Positions 1 through 9,862 of a DNA stretch of 64,000 bases are shown in pieces. Where the stretch lies: NCBI GenBank assembly GCA_965209105.1, contig CBDBQB010000036.1, forward strand, positions 1 to 64,000, written 5' to 3'. A model generated the notes under the pieces. The model did not search any database and was not told the DNA's origin. It was given only the letters and a program-made list of their open reading frames with translations. The DNA is from JAAELZ01 sp965209105. GTDB taxonomy: Bacteria > Pseudomonadota > Gammaproteobacteria > Arenicellales > Poriferihabitantaceae. Numbering within the stretch: the stretch's first letter is position 1; the number at the start of each line of letters is the position of its first letter. Made by a program: the position numbers and the translations under genes.

Positions 1-577
1 TACTACTGTCAGTTGTCCCCCACCAGTTATAGCGAGCGTCGATAGTTCCGGTGTACTTAGAATTGGAATAATTGATAAAAAAGAAAACTTCAACTCCGTA
101 AGGCCCCTTATATAGATTATTATTATGCAGCGTAAGGCTTGGATCTTGTGAAGAAGATGCATTAAGGTAAAATGGTGATATGTAATATATCGATGGTGCG
201 GGAGGGGCGAATGTACAACCTGTAAAAACTGGTGCAGAGTCGCCAGATAAGTATATAGCAGTGGTATCAGTATATGAAAATTTCGAATCTACTACCTCGA
301 CTCCGCCGCCTGAGTGATAAAAGTGAAGATTGTGATTTCCTTTATTTATGAATTCAGAGTCGCTTATTTTTATATTGCTTCCTGAGTAGAAAGTTATTCC
401 TGCGTGCTCAAATACAGCGTTTATTATAAAACTCGTTGGCGAGTTATTTTGTATTTGAAAGCTATTCCGTCCTCCACCAACAATGGTTACGGGATTATTA
501 CTTGTTCCTTTGATAATTAGTCCGCCATTTATTTCAATACCTCCGTTTTCATATAAGGCGGAATCATAGTTTAGTTC
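1..577 (-). pseudogene. 3' segment of interrupted giant surface protein (beta-helix part)
   Basis: Read leftward, this stretch is open in one frame from position 577 to the window edge and has no start codon of its own. The translation is rich in Asn, Gly, Ile and Val and ends near the edge with ARYNWWGTTDSS. The NWWGT motif is typical of right-handed parallel beta-helix (pectate-lyase-like) proteins. It is the displaced 3' part of the gene at 2945-9862. Deleting the IS66 element (578-2948) and one copy of its target duplication joins ...TKVEL directly to NYDSALYENGG... with no frameshift. About 190 codons are visible and the true C-terminus lies outside the window. The fragment is probably not translated now. 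Confidence 0.85.
570..577. repeat. IS66 target site duplication, left copy (TTTAGTTC)
   Basis: TTTAGTTC directly abuts the left IS66 end and recurs exactly at 2949-2956 beside the right end. Eight-bp duplications are the rule for the IS66 family. Confidence 0.93.
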
Positions 578-655
578 GTAAGCGCCGAGTAAACGGCATT
601 CTATCGAGCTGAATTAGAAAAGTATATTGTCGCGTTTTTATATTAAAACGTAACA

Positions 656-967
656 ATGGCAAGACGAAGCAAAGAACAGTGGCGAGAGTTGATTGCAAAC
701 CAGGAATCTAGTGGTTTGAGCGCAGTAGCTTATTGCAGACAGCATGGTATCAACCCAAAGTACTTTAGTACGCGTAAATCACAGTTGCGAGATAACGCCG
801 GAAATTTTGTGCGCGTTGCTCCAAACGTGAATCGCGTGGCATGCCCTGATGGTGGCCTCACCAAGACCCAAGCAAAGCAGCCGCGCATACGGGTGATTGA
901 TATTGAACTAGGTGATGCGCTAGATGTTCGGGCGTTAAGCCTGATGTTAAATCAAGTTCTATCGTGA
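656..967 (+). CDS. tnpA: IS66 accessory protein TnpA
   Basis: This 103-aa protein opens with an HTH-like region (residues 1-45: KEQWRELIANQESSGLSAVA, then YCRQHGIN and YFSTRKSQLR), which is characteristic of IS66 OrfA (IS3/Tnp_8-like DNA binding). In this family TnpA works with TnpB and TnpC in transposition. Its TGA overlaps the GTG start of tnpB (GTGA, 964-967), which is the usual translational coupling in IS66 elements. It is the first gene inside the element. Confidence 0.9.
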   Translation: MARRSKEQWRELIANQESSGLSAVAYCRQHGINPKYFSTRKSQLRDNAGNFVRVAPNVNRVACPDGGLTKTQAKQPRIRVIDIELGDALDVRALSLMLNQVLS

Positions 968-1311
968 GATGGTTGACTGACCTACCGCCAGTGTATCTGC
1001 ATCGTGCGCCCGTTGACTTTCGCAAGGCGGTGAACGGTCTAAGTGTAATAGTGGAACAAGAGACAAGTTTAAGTCCGTATGCTGATGGGCTGTTTGTGTT
1101 TTGCAATAAAAGCAAAGACCGGTTGAAGATATTGTACTGGGATAAGACGGGTTTTGCATTGTGGTATAAGCGTCTTGAAGCGGATAAATTCAAATGGCCG
1201 CAACGGGGCGATGATCTAACCATCACCATCAGTGCGGATCAGCTAAATTGCCTGCTTAGTGGATTGTCTATAGAACCGCATAAAACCTTGGCTTATAAGG
1301 AAGTAAATTAG
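964..1311 (+). CDS. tnpB: IS66 accessory protein TnpB (Orf2-like)
   Basis: This 115-aa protein starts with GTG and overlaps tnpA by 4 nt. The signature of IS66 Orf2 is clear: DFRKAVNGL near residues 18-26, then DGLFVFCNKSKDRLKILYWD and GFALWYKRLE. Length matches the family (about 115 aa). The biochemical role is unknown, but IS66 transposition needs it. tnpC begins 21 nt downstream. Confidence 0.93.
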   Translation: MRWLTDLPPVYLHRAPVDFRKAVNGLSVIVEQETSLSPYADGLFVFCNKSKDRLKILYWDKTGFALWYKRLEADKFKWPQRGDDLTITISADQLNCLLSGLSIEPHKTLAYKEVN

Positions 1312-1332
1312 CTGATCTGTTAAAATACGGGC

Positions 1333-2940
1333 ATGCAAAGTCATGCCGAATTAGAACAAGAAAACCATCAAATACGGCAGATATTATTGGCGCAGGAAGC
1401 GGATTATGAAGCGCAATTAAAATCTAAGGACAGCGCCTATCAGACAGCATTAACAAAGTTAAAGTCTAAAGACAGATACATAGAGCAACTTCAAGAAGCA
1501 TTGGTGCTGGCGCGCAATGCCCGCTTTGCATCGAACAGCGAAGCACTGCGCACCTTGCAGTTGGTGTTGTTTGACGAAGCCGAACAAGATCAAGCCCGGT
1601 CTGACGTCGATGCTGAATTAGATGATGCTGAGACAGTGACCATCCCCGCGCATAAACGCAAACGCGGTGGTCGTAAGCCATTGCCAGCAGATTTGCCCCG
1701 CATTGAGATCATTCACGACCTCAGTGACGAAGAAAAGATCTGCCCGCATGACGGCCATGAACTTAAGTTCATCAGCGATAAAGTATCGGAGCAATTAGAT
1801 ATTGTACCGATGAAGATTCAGGTAATTCGCCACATTCGCAAGCAATATGGTTGCCCTTGCTGTCAGGCTAAAGGCGAGGGCTTAATCAAGACAGCATCCA
1901 AACCCAAACAAGCCATAGAGAAAAGCCAAGCTAGTGCGGGCTTGTTGGCGTATATCGCCACGGCCAAGTACGCTGATAGCTTGCCGCTGTATCGGCAAAG
2001 TGTGATTCTAAGTCGCTTTGGTATTGAGATAGATAGGACCAGTCTAGCCAACTGGATGATTAAATGTGGGCAGTTAGTACAACCATTGATTAATCGCCTA
2101 GAAGAGACGCTGTTAGAACAACCTTATCTGCATATGGATGAGACGCCCGTTCAAGTATTGAATGAGTCAGGCAAGAGCGCACAAAGTAAATCTTATATGT
2201 GGGTGCGCAGTGCGGGGCCGCCGGGTGGCAAAGCTATCTTGTTTGATTACGACCCAAGTCGCAGCAGTGAAGTACCCAAACGCTTATTAGCGGATTATCA
2301 TGGCAGCATGATGGTGGATGGCTATGCGGGTTATGATGCGGTATGTGCCGAACAAGGCATTACACGTCTTGGTTGCTGGGCGCATGCGCGGCGTAAGTTT
2401 GTGGAGGCGAGCAAGGCCGGCGGTAAAAACAAGAAAAGCCCCAAGGCAGATTATGCAATCAAGTTGATTGCTAAGCTGTATGCGATAGAAAAGCAGATCA
2501 AAGGTGAGCCAGTTGATGTGCGCTATCAGCGTAGGCAACAAGACTCAAAAGAGATCATTAGCAAGCTGCGAAAATGGCTAAACGAAACGCGGCCACAAGT
2601 TGCGCCAAAACTAGCACTGGGCAAGGCGCTATATTATCTTGATCATCAATGGTCGAGGCTGGTAGCCTATCTTGATGATGGCCGCTACCCGATAGATAAC
2701 AACGCTGTTGAAAATGCCATCAGGCCGTTCGCTATTGGACGAAAAAACTGGTTGTTCTCAAGCAGCGTACAGGGTGCCAAAGCCAGCGCTAACCTTTATA
2801 GTTTAATTGAAACGGCAAAGGCCAATGGCTTGGAACCCTACGCTTATTTAAAGCAGGTATTCACTGCGCTGCCAAACGTCATGTCTTATGATGATGTTGA
2901 TCGGCTCTTGCCTGGCAATGTCAATGACGGCGTTGTTTAG
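1333..2940 (+). CDS. tnpC: IS66 transposase TnpC (DDE)
   Basis: This 535-aa transposase has an N-terminal coiled-coil segment (about residues 1-65), a Cys-rich zinc-finger-like region (about 135-180, including CPHDGH and CPCC), and then the DDE catalytic core. The core is seen as HMDETPVQV, VDGYAGYDAVC and NNAVENAIRPFAIGRKNWLF (with the catalytic Glu). Length and order are normal for IS66. The stop codon lies 8 nt inside the right terminus of the element. No frameshift is seen. Confidence 0.96.
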   Translation: MQSHAELEQENHQIRQILLAQEADYEAQLKSKDSAYQTALTKLKSKDRYIEQLQEALVLARNARFASNSEALRTLQLVLFDEAEQDQARSDVDAELDDAETVTIPAHKRKRGGRKPLPADLPRIEIIHDLSDEEKICPHDGHELKFISDKVSEQLDIVPMKIQVIRHIRKQYGCPCCQAKGEGLIKTASKPKQAIEKSQASAGLLAYIATAKYADSLPLYRQSVILSRFGIEIDRTSLANWMIKCGQLVQPLINRLEETLLEQPYLHMDETPVQVLNESGKSAQSKSYMWVRSAGPPGGKAILFDYDPSRSSEVPKRLLADYHGSMMVDGYAGYDAVCAEQGITRLGCWAHARRKFVEASKAGGKNKKSPKADYAIKLIAKLYAIEKQIKGEPVDVRYQRRQQDSKEIISKLRKWLNETRPQVAPKLALGKALYYLDHQWSRLVAYLDDGRYPIDNNAVENAIRPFAIGRKNWLFSSSVQGAKASANLYSLIETAKANGLEPYAYLKQVFTALPNVMSYDDVDRLLPGNVNDGVV

Positions 2941-2944
2941 GCGC

Positions 2945-5900
2945 TTACTTTAGTTCTACTTTGGTACCTGCGAGAATTGTTAATGTTGCGCTCGACTGCA
3001 CTGTTACTCGTCCTCTTATTATGTAAGGTAGGCTGTTCGTCCCTGGTGTCAAAACCATATCTTCGCTGATCACCAATCCACTTAGGTCTCGAGGGTTTTG
3101 ATTTACATAATTAAATAAAATGAAGTTCGAACTTTGGCTTTCAGTTTCATTACTGACAGATGTTACCCAAATACTGTTTGAACCATCATTGAGAATTGCT
3201 TTTATACTCCAGTTACCCTGCATATCCGATGTCGTCGATGCCTGATACTCATTATTTACGTATAACCTAACTTCTCGATTGGCTGTTGCAATACCCGTAA
3301 TTTCCTTTGGGTTTAATGAGGTATTTGCACTTTGGGTCAACACAACAGGTGTTATATCGCTAGATGGGTTATTTTCTTTTACATAGACAACTGACGTACT
3401 AACACCAACACCACCATCGTTATCGGTTACTGTAAGCCTAGCCAAGTAGGTGCCGTTGGCTGCATAATTATGAGTGACGCTTATTCCGGAATCGCTCTGT
3501 TCATCACCAAAGTCCCAATAATAAGCTGTAATATTCCCATCTTCATCAAAAGACCCACTTGCGTCAAAAGTGACATTCAAGGGCGCCTCACCAAACTGAG
3601 GGGAAACAATATAACTCGACTCTGGCGGTACATTTAGTTGAACCTGTTTTATTACTTCTACGAAATTATCAACATTTGAAAAACCATCTGAAACAACTAA
3701 TTTAATTGAATGCAACCCACCCCCCAGATTAGAAGTAATCAATTCGGCAGCAGATATGCCCCGACTCAAATCGCCAGCTACTTTTATATCGTCAACCCAC
3801 CACTCATAATATATTGGGTCACTATCAGGATCGTTAGTCACGCTCGCGTCAAAAGTAATGGCTAATGGGGCGTTGCCGCTAAGAGGCGAAATCGTAAAAT
3901 CTGCCGTGGGAGGATTAGAGCGTGCGATCGTTATACTTTTTGATACGGAGTTCCTGTCGCCTGAATTATCCACCACGGTCAATTGCGCATCATAAATTCC
4001 TGCTTGCGTATAGGTATGGTTTACTACTTGACCTTCAGAATAATAGCCATCCCCGAAATTCCAATGATATGTGTCAATTGTGCCATCATCATCGCTAGAA
4101 GCAGAGGCATCAAACTCAATCGTTTCAGGCGACACCCCAGTATCAGGATTGGTCGAAAAACTCGCCAAAGGTGAAATAGATACGGCATTTCCATTTCCTC
4201 CCCATACCAAATACGCAACAAATTGAGAGCTCGCACTTCGCTCACTGTCCAAAATAGTGTCCTCGTCCACGCCTAAAGTCACACCATAGGTGTCAACTGA
4301 CGCACTTCCCATGAGTACTGGCCAACTTCCATCGTTAGTCACAGACGCTGAACTCACCCAAGCCGTATAGGTGGAAGTTAAATTCTCTAGACCTTGAGTA
4401 TATCCAGTCGCGTTATCGTCAATCCCTACAACCGGCACATCTGTTAGGCCTGCAATGAGCTTAGTATCACTGCTATTGAAGTTCATTTCTCCTTGCTCAA
4501 ATATCATGACTCCTATTTCTTCATCGACCCTAAGTGTATCCACATCTTCACCAACATGCTTACTGGCAGAGTATCCTGAAAAATCAGCAACCTGATCCTT
4601 ATCTTCACTAGAAGACGCCCAAAATACTGACCATCTAGGATCATTAAAAGTCATTACCTGACCAAGTATTACTGGGTTCTCGTAGGTATTGAAATATGCA
4701 TGTGGCTCATAACTCCACGCCCCAGAAGAAGATGTTTTGGACGACGTGTGTTTTAATGCCTCTAACTTAAAATCACCAATATTATAAATTCCTTCTTCGA
4801 GCACAAAGTAACTCACGAGGTAGTCATATCGATTGATATTTTGGTTTGCTGGACTTTGTAATCGAAGATCAAAACTACTTCCATCCGCATTTCTTATTCT
4901 TGGGACTACTGGTGTCGCACTCGTATCTAACATTGTTACGGAGGCCACAACAACCATAGATGTATATGATTGGCCTAGATTTATAGTGCTCCAGTTTTCA
5001 TCAACGTAGGCTTGACCCAATCGAAAACTAATATTGTCAGGCGAGGAGACCCCGGTAACCTCTATCGGCTTTGAAATAGTATCCGTCTTACCCGATTTAT
5101 CTGTAATAGTTAAAGTCGCGACAAAAGTACCTGAGGTAGTATAAAAATGCGTTATTGTGGATCCAGAACCTATACTCCCATCACCAAAATCCCACTCATA
5201 GCTGGAAATTTCTCCTTCTGAAGCACTAGAGCCTGTTGCATTAAAGAAAGCAATAAACCCGAAGCTTCCGAGCTCCCCACTATTTGGTGTAGCTAAGAAA
5301 TTAGCAACTGGGTTCGCAGAGGTTGAAACTTCAATAATTTTAGTAGTGTTTGCTACCCCGCCATTATCGTCCACTATGCGAAGCGTTGCCTCGTGCTGAC
5401 CAGGCGCATCATAAGTATGTGAAACAGCGACACCTTCTCCCGCAGTACCATCGCCAAAATCCCATATATATTGATCTATATAACCAATTGAGGATGCAGA
5501 CGCTGACGCATCAAAATCAACAGCTAGTGGAGAGGCACCAGAAAGAGGAGAAGCGATAAAATCCGCAAAAGGTTTAGCGTTTACTTGAATCGACTTTGTA
5601 ATACTGTCTGTCTTTGGGTTTCCTTCCCTTTTATCAGAAATATTTAGTGTAATATCGTATGTGCCTACGTCCAATGTCCACGATAAAATCTGAGGCCCCT
5701 CAATAGCTGAGCTCACTAGGTTCCCAGCCACAAGCACCCCATCAATAAGCCATTCATACTCTAGCTCATCCCCATCTAAATCTTTAGACCAACCGGCATT
5801 GGCCAAAATATTTAGAGGAGCCGTTCCAGATGATGGATGTAACTCGAATTCAGCAATAGGCTGGGCATTGAGTGGTGTTGTTACTGTAATAGTAAGATTT

Positions 5901-8900
5901 GCAGTACTACTTGCTCCGTCATCATCGATTACCGTTAATACTGCGTTAAAACTACCCGCTGAAGTATAAGTATGACTGGTGTTTAGCCCGGTTCCATTTC
6001 CTCCTTCACCGAAATCCCAACTGTAACTTGTAATCGTTCCATCGCTGTCTGTCGAACTCGCCCCATTAAAACCAACCACCAACGGTAATTCGCCCGCGGT
6101 CACATTCGTGCTGAAAACTGCGGAAGGAGGTATGTTCTGAACATCCACAACAATTTCAAATAACGCACTATTTGTATCGCCATCATTATCCGTTACCGTC
6201 AACATGGCCACATAGGACCCTGACACTGGGTAAGTGTGAATGGTGGTAACGCCAAACCCACTGTTTCCATCCCCAAAATCCCAGCTATAACCACTGATTG
6301 AACCATCACTGTCGCTCGATCCTACTGCATCAAATATCACATCTAACGGCGCATGACCCGCCTCAGGCATCGCTGTCATTACTGCCGTCGGTGGGCTATT
6401 CGGCGGCTCGCTCACCGTTATGTTTGACGTGACTGAACCTGTATCACCATCGTCATCCGTCACCGTTAGACTAACCGTATAGCTCCCAACTAGCGTGTAA
6501 TCGTGATTTGATGTTTGCCCAGTTCCATTTTGTCCATCTCCATAGTCCCATGCGTAACTAGTAATCGTGCCATCGCTATCACTCGAAGCACTTGCATCAA
6601 AATTAACTGTCAACGGCACTACCCCGCTTGATGGCGTGGCAACAATATCTGCAATCGGTGCTATGTTGGGGACATCCACGATCACCGTAAACGTTGCACT
6701 ATCTGTATCGCCATCATCGTCTGTTACTGTCAACTCAGCTATGTAGGAACCTGCTGCTGCGTAAGTATTAGTAGCATTTATGCCCGTTCCCGCCTGACCA
6801 TCCCCAAAATCCCAACTATAACTACTGATCGTGCCGTCACTGTCGTTCGAACTAGTCGCATCAAATATGACATCTAATGGCGCATGACCCGCCTCAGGTA
6901 TCGCTGTCATTACTGCCGTCGGTGGACTATTCGGTGGCTCGCTCACCGTTATGTTTGACGTGATTGAACCTGTATCACCATCGTCATCCGTCACAGTAAG
7001 CGTAACGATATAACTTCCAACTAGCGTGTAATCGTGGTTTGCAGTTTGTCCTGTTCCACTCTGACCATCTCCATAGTCCCATGCGTAACTAGTAATCGTG
7101 CCATCGCTATCGCTCGAAGCACTTGCATCAAAAATTACTGTCAACGGCACTACCCCGCTTGATGGCGTGGCAACAATATCTGCAATCGGTGCTACATTGG
7201 GGGCATCCACGATCACCGTAAACGTTGCACTATCTGTATCACCATCATCGTCTGTTACTGTCAACTCAGCTATGTAGGAACCTGCTGCTGCGTAAGTATT
7301 AGTAGCATTTATGCCCGTTCCCGCCTGACCATCCCCAAAATCCCAGCTATAACTACTGATCGTGCCGTCACTGTCGTTCGAACTAGTCGCATCGAATACG
7401 ACATTTAGTGGTGCATTTCCATTGGAAGGTGTGGCATTGAACGATGCAAAAGGAGGTGTATTTGCACTTTGATTAACAATGATCGCTTGTGTCGTAGCAT
7501 CTGTTTCTCCAGATTCCGTTGTCACTGTTAACGTTGCTAAGTAGCTTCCGCTCGCGGTGTATGTGTTATTTATAGTTGCTCCATTTCCAGAATTTCCATC
7601 GCCAAAGTCCCATTGATAACTAAGTATTGGACTTCCTCCGTTCCCGGAGCTATTTGTACCATCAAATTGCACATTGAGCGGCACATCGCCCTGGCTGACG
7701 TTCACAACTATATCTGCGATTGGCGGCAAAGATGGTATAACAACCGTACCGAGTAAGTTTTTTTCGTCCTCGGACTCACTGTTTTCGAAATACAAAAATA
7801 TTGGCTTGTCGCTTTCCACGTAAGCCCCAGCAGCGATACTCGTGCCGCTCGCGGCTGAGCCAAAAAATATTTTTCCAGGGAAATTTCCGCTCGCAGAGCA
7901 ATCTTGAACGACTTTAGTATTATCGTTATTTACAAGAATGACTTTTGTATTGTCCTCGACACATACTGCAGCAATATATTGAGTATTTACAGGGATGCCA
8001 TATTTGTTACCTCTGTACTCAATTGGCCATAGGCTTGTGATTTCACCTCCATCACCATCATCATACCGCACACCACTAAGTGGTTTATCTGACACAATAT
8101 GTATCGCGCCGCCTCCGCCTTGGCTATACTGATCTCCCACAGTAACTGCTGTCATTTCTCCAGCATTAAGAACAAAACTTTGCGTTTCATTATTATCTGC
8201 GTACGCAGTAACGCTTGTAGTATCTTCAAATGCTGACACATATAAATTAGATGAGCGAATACCCCATAACTCAGTTGCTAATGGTGCAACCGGATAGGCA
8301 TCATATCGAACACCCGACCCTAGACTCTCTTGAGAACGGTGATAAACCAAAATCGGGCGAGTGGCACTTATAAGGCCAACAGTCGCATTTACATTCCCAG
8401 CGTCAAAGGCAATTGATTGACCCTGTGGTAAAGCTACAGTGCTTTCAACACCATCGATATTGATTGTTGCCTCGGCATCACCGCTCGGGCTAAAAAGATC
8501 GTAGGTATGAAAACCTCTTAAGTGGGGTACACTAAATCTTAACCCTATGAATACTGATGGAACTGGCATGTCAGAGCCATCAATCGCGTTCCCAACATCA
8601 AAAGGTTTGGTTCCAAACAATCTTCCTCCAGGACTTAGATCCACGCCTGCTGGTATGCTGCCAATTTCGTATTCGTTTAAGTTAAGCACCGTGGAACCGG
8701 CAATAACTAAGTTGCTATCCGCTAGACTCATTACTGACAGATTATCTTCTTGAAGCCAAGGGTCTAAAACGTAGTAGCTATTTTCTTGACCAAGCAACTG
8801 GTGCTCGTCGTTTGGCGAACTTGCCTCGTGATAAATATAAACAGGCTTTGTACTCTGAATGTACGCGCCCGCATTAATGTTTACTCCGTTAGTGGAAGAC

Positions 8901-9862
8901 CCGAAATATGCTTTCCCTGGATAACTATCCAAGCTTCCACTGCAGCTCTGTACGATAGGCGCGGCTATACCATCAATCAGGGTCAATTCGGTATCAGGTT
9001 CGGGGCATACTACAGCGACATATTGAGTATCGATTGGTATGCCATATTGATTAGCAAGGTAAGAGCGTGGCCAAAATGCAGTGGCGTCACTGCCATCGCT
9101 GTCACCATACTGGGCCGCCATAATAGGTTTATCCGAGACCAATCTAAATGCATCGCCCCTACCTTGACTAGTATTCGACCCAATACTGAGAATCGTCCGA
9201 CTTCCTGAATTTAGCGAATAAGATTGACTTGCACCACCACTTGAGTACACGACGAGCGAAGTATTGTCTTCGACTGCGCCTACGATAATTTGTTTTGATC
9301 GTATGCCCCACAACTCTTTTGCAGCAGGCGGAACGGGAAAGACATCTCCCCAAACTGCACCATTCTTCATCCCTATGTGCGTCAATAATATCGGCACATC
9401 AGAATCAATAATACCAGAGATTGTATTGTCAGAGCCCGCGTCAAATTGCATGACGACCCCTTTAGTTAATACGAGAGACTCACTAACACCATTTCGCTGG
9501 ATAATTAGGTTCGCATCGCTATCAACGCTGAGAAGGTTATACGAATGAAAATTTCGAATATGCGGTACAACAAACCTTGTCCCCTGAAAAGAAGCTGGAA
9601 CGGGTAAGTCAGTCCGATTTAGATCGCTTCCTAAAACAAATGCGCCAGTTCCTTTGATTTCCGAACCAAGTACAATGCCAGCACCCGCCTCAATAGTACC
9701 GATTTCATATCGATTCAAAGACAAGCTCACAGACTCCGCTTGAATGGTGTTCCCATCCGACAGGCTCATCACCTTGAGGGTCTGAGACTCCAAAGCTGGA
9801 TTCAACACATAGAGACCTTTGCATAATTCCGAAAGGGTCGAGACATAAATGTTAAAATTCAA
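2945..9862 (-). CDS. Giant secreted PKD-repeat/beta-helix protein, main segment of an interrupted gene
   Basis: This is a 2,305-codon open frame. Its apparent TTG start (first 16 residues) lies inside the IS5-type element and its stop is made by the IS66 element, so genuine coding is 2949-9811. The N-terminal part has two homologous repeats of about 345 aa, beginning YVLNPALESQTLKVMSL and YYVLDPWLQEDNLSVMSL. They resemble the N-terminal domain of IgGFc-binding-type proteins (tentative). From about residue 713 come roughly 13 PKD-like domains with motifs such as YSWDFGDG and LTVTDDDGD. A unique block of about 280 aa lies between the tenth and eleventh, and an Ig-like segment precedes the start of a beta-helix (VQSSATLTILAGTKVEL). 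PKD domains are extracellular protein- or glycan-contact modules. I infer an adhesin or surface-exposed structural protein. The lack of other frame damage suggests recent inactivation. Confidence 0.85.
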   Translation of the reverse strand: MNFNIYVSTLSELCKGLYVLNPALESQTLKVMSLSDGNTIQAESVSLSLNRYEIGTIEAGAGIVLGSEIKGTGAFVLGSDLNRTDLPVPASFQGTRFVVPHIRNFHSYNLLSVDSDANLIIQRNGVSESLVLTKGVVMQFDAGSDNTISGIIDSDVPILLTHIGMKNGAVWGDVFPVPPAAKELWGIRSKQIIVGAVEDNTSLVVYSSGGASQSYSLNSGSRTILSIGSNTSQGRGDAFRLVSDKPIMAAQYGDSDGSDATAFWPRSYLANQYGIPIDTQYVAVVCPEPDTELTLIDGIAAPIVQSCSGSLDSYPGKAYFGSSTNGVNINAGAYIQSTKPVYIYHEASSPNDEHQLLGQENSYYVLDPWLQEDNLSVMSLADSNLVIAGSTVLNLNEYEIGSIPAGVDLSPGGRLFGTKPFDVGNAIDGSDMPVPSVFIGLRFSVPHLRGFHTYDLFSPSGDAEATINIDGVESTVALPQGQSIAFDAGNVNATVGLISATRPILVYHRSQESLGSGVRYDAYPVAPLATELWGIRSSNLYVSAFEDTTSVTAYADNNETQSFVLNAGEMTAVTVGDQYSQGGGGAIHIVSDKPLSGVRYDDGDGGEITSLWPIEYRGNKYGIPVNTQYIAAVCVEDNTKVILVNNDNTKVVQDCSASGNFPGKIFFGSAASGTSIAAGAYVESDKPIFLYFENSESEDEKNLLGTVVIPSLPPIADIVVNVSQGDVPLNVQFDGTNSSGNGGSPILSYQWDFGDGNSGNGATINNTYTASGSYLATLTVTTESGETDATTQAIIVNQSANTPPFASFNATPSNGNAPLNVVFDATSSNDSDGTISSYSWDFGDGQAGTGINATNTYAAAGSYIAELTVTDDDGDTDSATFTVIVDAPNVAPIADIVATPSSGVVPLTVIFDASASSDSDGTITSYAWDYGDGQSGTGQTANHDYTLVGSYIVTLTVTDDDGDTGSITSNITVSEPPNSPPTAVMTAIPEAGHAPLDVIFDATSSNDSDGTISSYSWDFGDGQAGTGINATNTYAAAGSYIAELTVTDDDGDTDSATFTVIVDVPNIAPIADIVATPSSGVVPLTVNFDASASSDSDGTITSYAWDYGDGQNGTGQTSNHDYTLVGSYTVSLTVTDDDGDTGSVTSNITVSEPPNSPPTAVMTAMPEAGHAPLDVIFDAVGSSDSDGSISGYSWDFGDGNSGFGVTTIHTYPVSGSYVAMLTVTDNDGDTNSALFEIVVDVQNIPPSAVFSTNVTAGELPLVVGFNGASSTDSDGTITSYSWDFGEGGNGTGLNTSHTYTSAGSFNAVLTVIDDDGASSTANLTITVTTPLNAQPIAEFELHPSSGTAPLNILANAGWSKDLDGDELEYEWLIDGVLVAGNLVSSAIEGPQILSWTLDVGTYDITLNISDKREGNPKTDSITKSIQVNAKPFADFIASPLSGASPLAVDFDASASASSIGYIDQYIWDFGDGTAGEGVAVSHTYDAPGQHEATLRIVDDNGGVANTTKIIEVSTSANPVANFLATPNSGELGSFGFIAFFNATGSSASEGEISSYEWDFGDGSIGSGSTITHFYTTSGTFVATLTITDKSGKTDTISKPIEVTGVSSPDNISFRLGQAYVDENWSTINLGQSYTSMVVVASVTMLDTSATPVVPRIRNADGSSFDLRLQSPANQNINRYDYLVSYFVLEEGIYNIGDFKLEALKHTSSKTSSSGAWSYEPHAYFNTYENPVILGQVMTFNDPRWSVFWASSSEDKDQVADFSGYSASKHVGEDVDTLRVDEEIGVMIFEQGEMNFNSSDTKLIAGLTDVPVVGIDDNATGYTQGLENLTSTYTAWVSSASVTNDGSWPVLMGSASVDTYGVTLGVDEDTILDSERSASSQFVAYLVWGGNGNAVSISPLASFSTNPDTGVSPETIEFDASASSDDDGTIDTYHWNFGDGYYSEGQVVNHTYTQAGIYDAQLTVVDNSGDRNSVSKSITIARSNPPTADFTISPLSGNAPLAITFDASVTNDPDSDPIYYEWWVDDIKVAGDLSRGISAAELITSNLGGGLHSIKLVVSDGFSNVDNFVEVIKQVQLNVPPESSYIVSPQFGEAPLNVTFDASGSFDEDGNITAYYWDFGDEQSDSGISVTHNYAANGTYLARLTVTDNDGGVGVSTSVVYVKENNPSSDITPVVLTQSANTSLNPKEITGIATANREVRLYVNNEYQASTTSDMQGNWSIKAILNDGSNSIWVTSVSNETESQSSNFILFNYVNQNPRDLSGLVISEDMVLTPGTNSLPYIIRGRVTVQSSATLTILAGTKVELK
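2949..2956. repeat. IS66 target site duplication, right copy (TTTAGTTC)
   Basis: This is an exact copy of 570-577, immediately outside the right inverted repeat of the IS66 element. Confidence 0.93.
6351..7412 (-). repeat. Tandem 531-bp duplication inside the PKD region
   Basis: Two adjacent blocks (about 6351-6881 and 6882-7412) are nearly identical. The landmark GCATGACCCGCCTCAGG starts at 6351 and recurs at 6882, a period of 531 bp, or exactly 177 codons. Each block encodes two PKD domains (an AIADIVATPSSG-type and a DATSSNDSDG-type). Frame is kept, so the duplication lengthens the stalk without breaking the gene. Confidence 0.85.
9807..9811. repeat. IS5-type element target duplication, left copy (ACATA)
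   Basis: ACATA abuts the left end of the element and recurs at 11052-11056. Removing one copy with the element restores codons Q-Y-Y-V-L-N-P in the host gene. Confidence 0.85.

Larger units (their letters stand above)
578..2948 (+). mobile_element. IS66-family insertion sequence, complete
   Basis: This is a 2,371-bp element with tnpA, tnpB and tnpC in order on the plus strand. Its terminal inverted repeats share GTAAGCGCC (left from 578, right read inward from 2948). It is flanked by the perfect 8-bp duplication TTTAGTTC. All three genes are intact, so the element may still be active. On the minus strand its first bases create the TAA that ends the truncated host ORF. The element is orientated opposite to the host gene. 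Confidence 0.95.

Noticed and set aside
8786..9548. Rightward open frames within the giant surface protein gene
   Set aside because: They mirror the leftward repeats and have no independent support.
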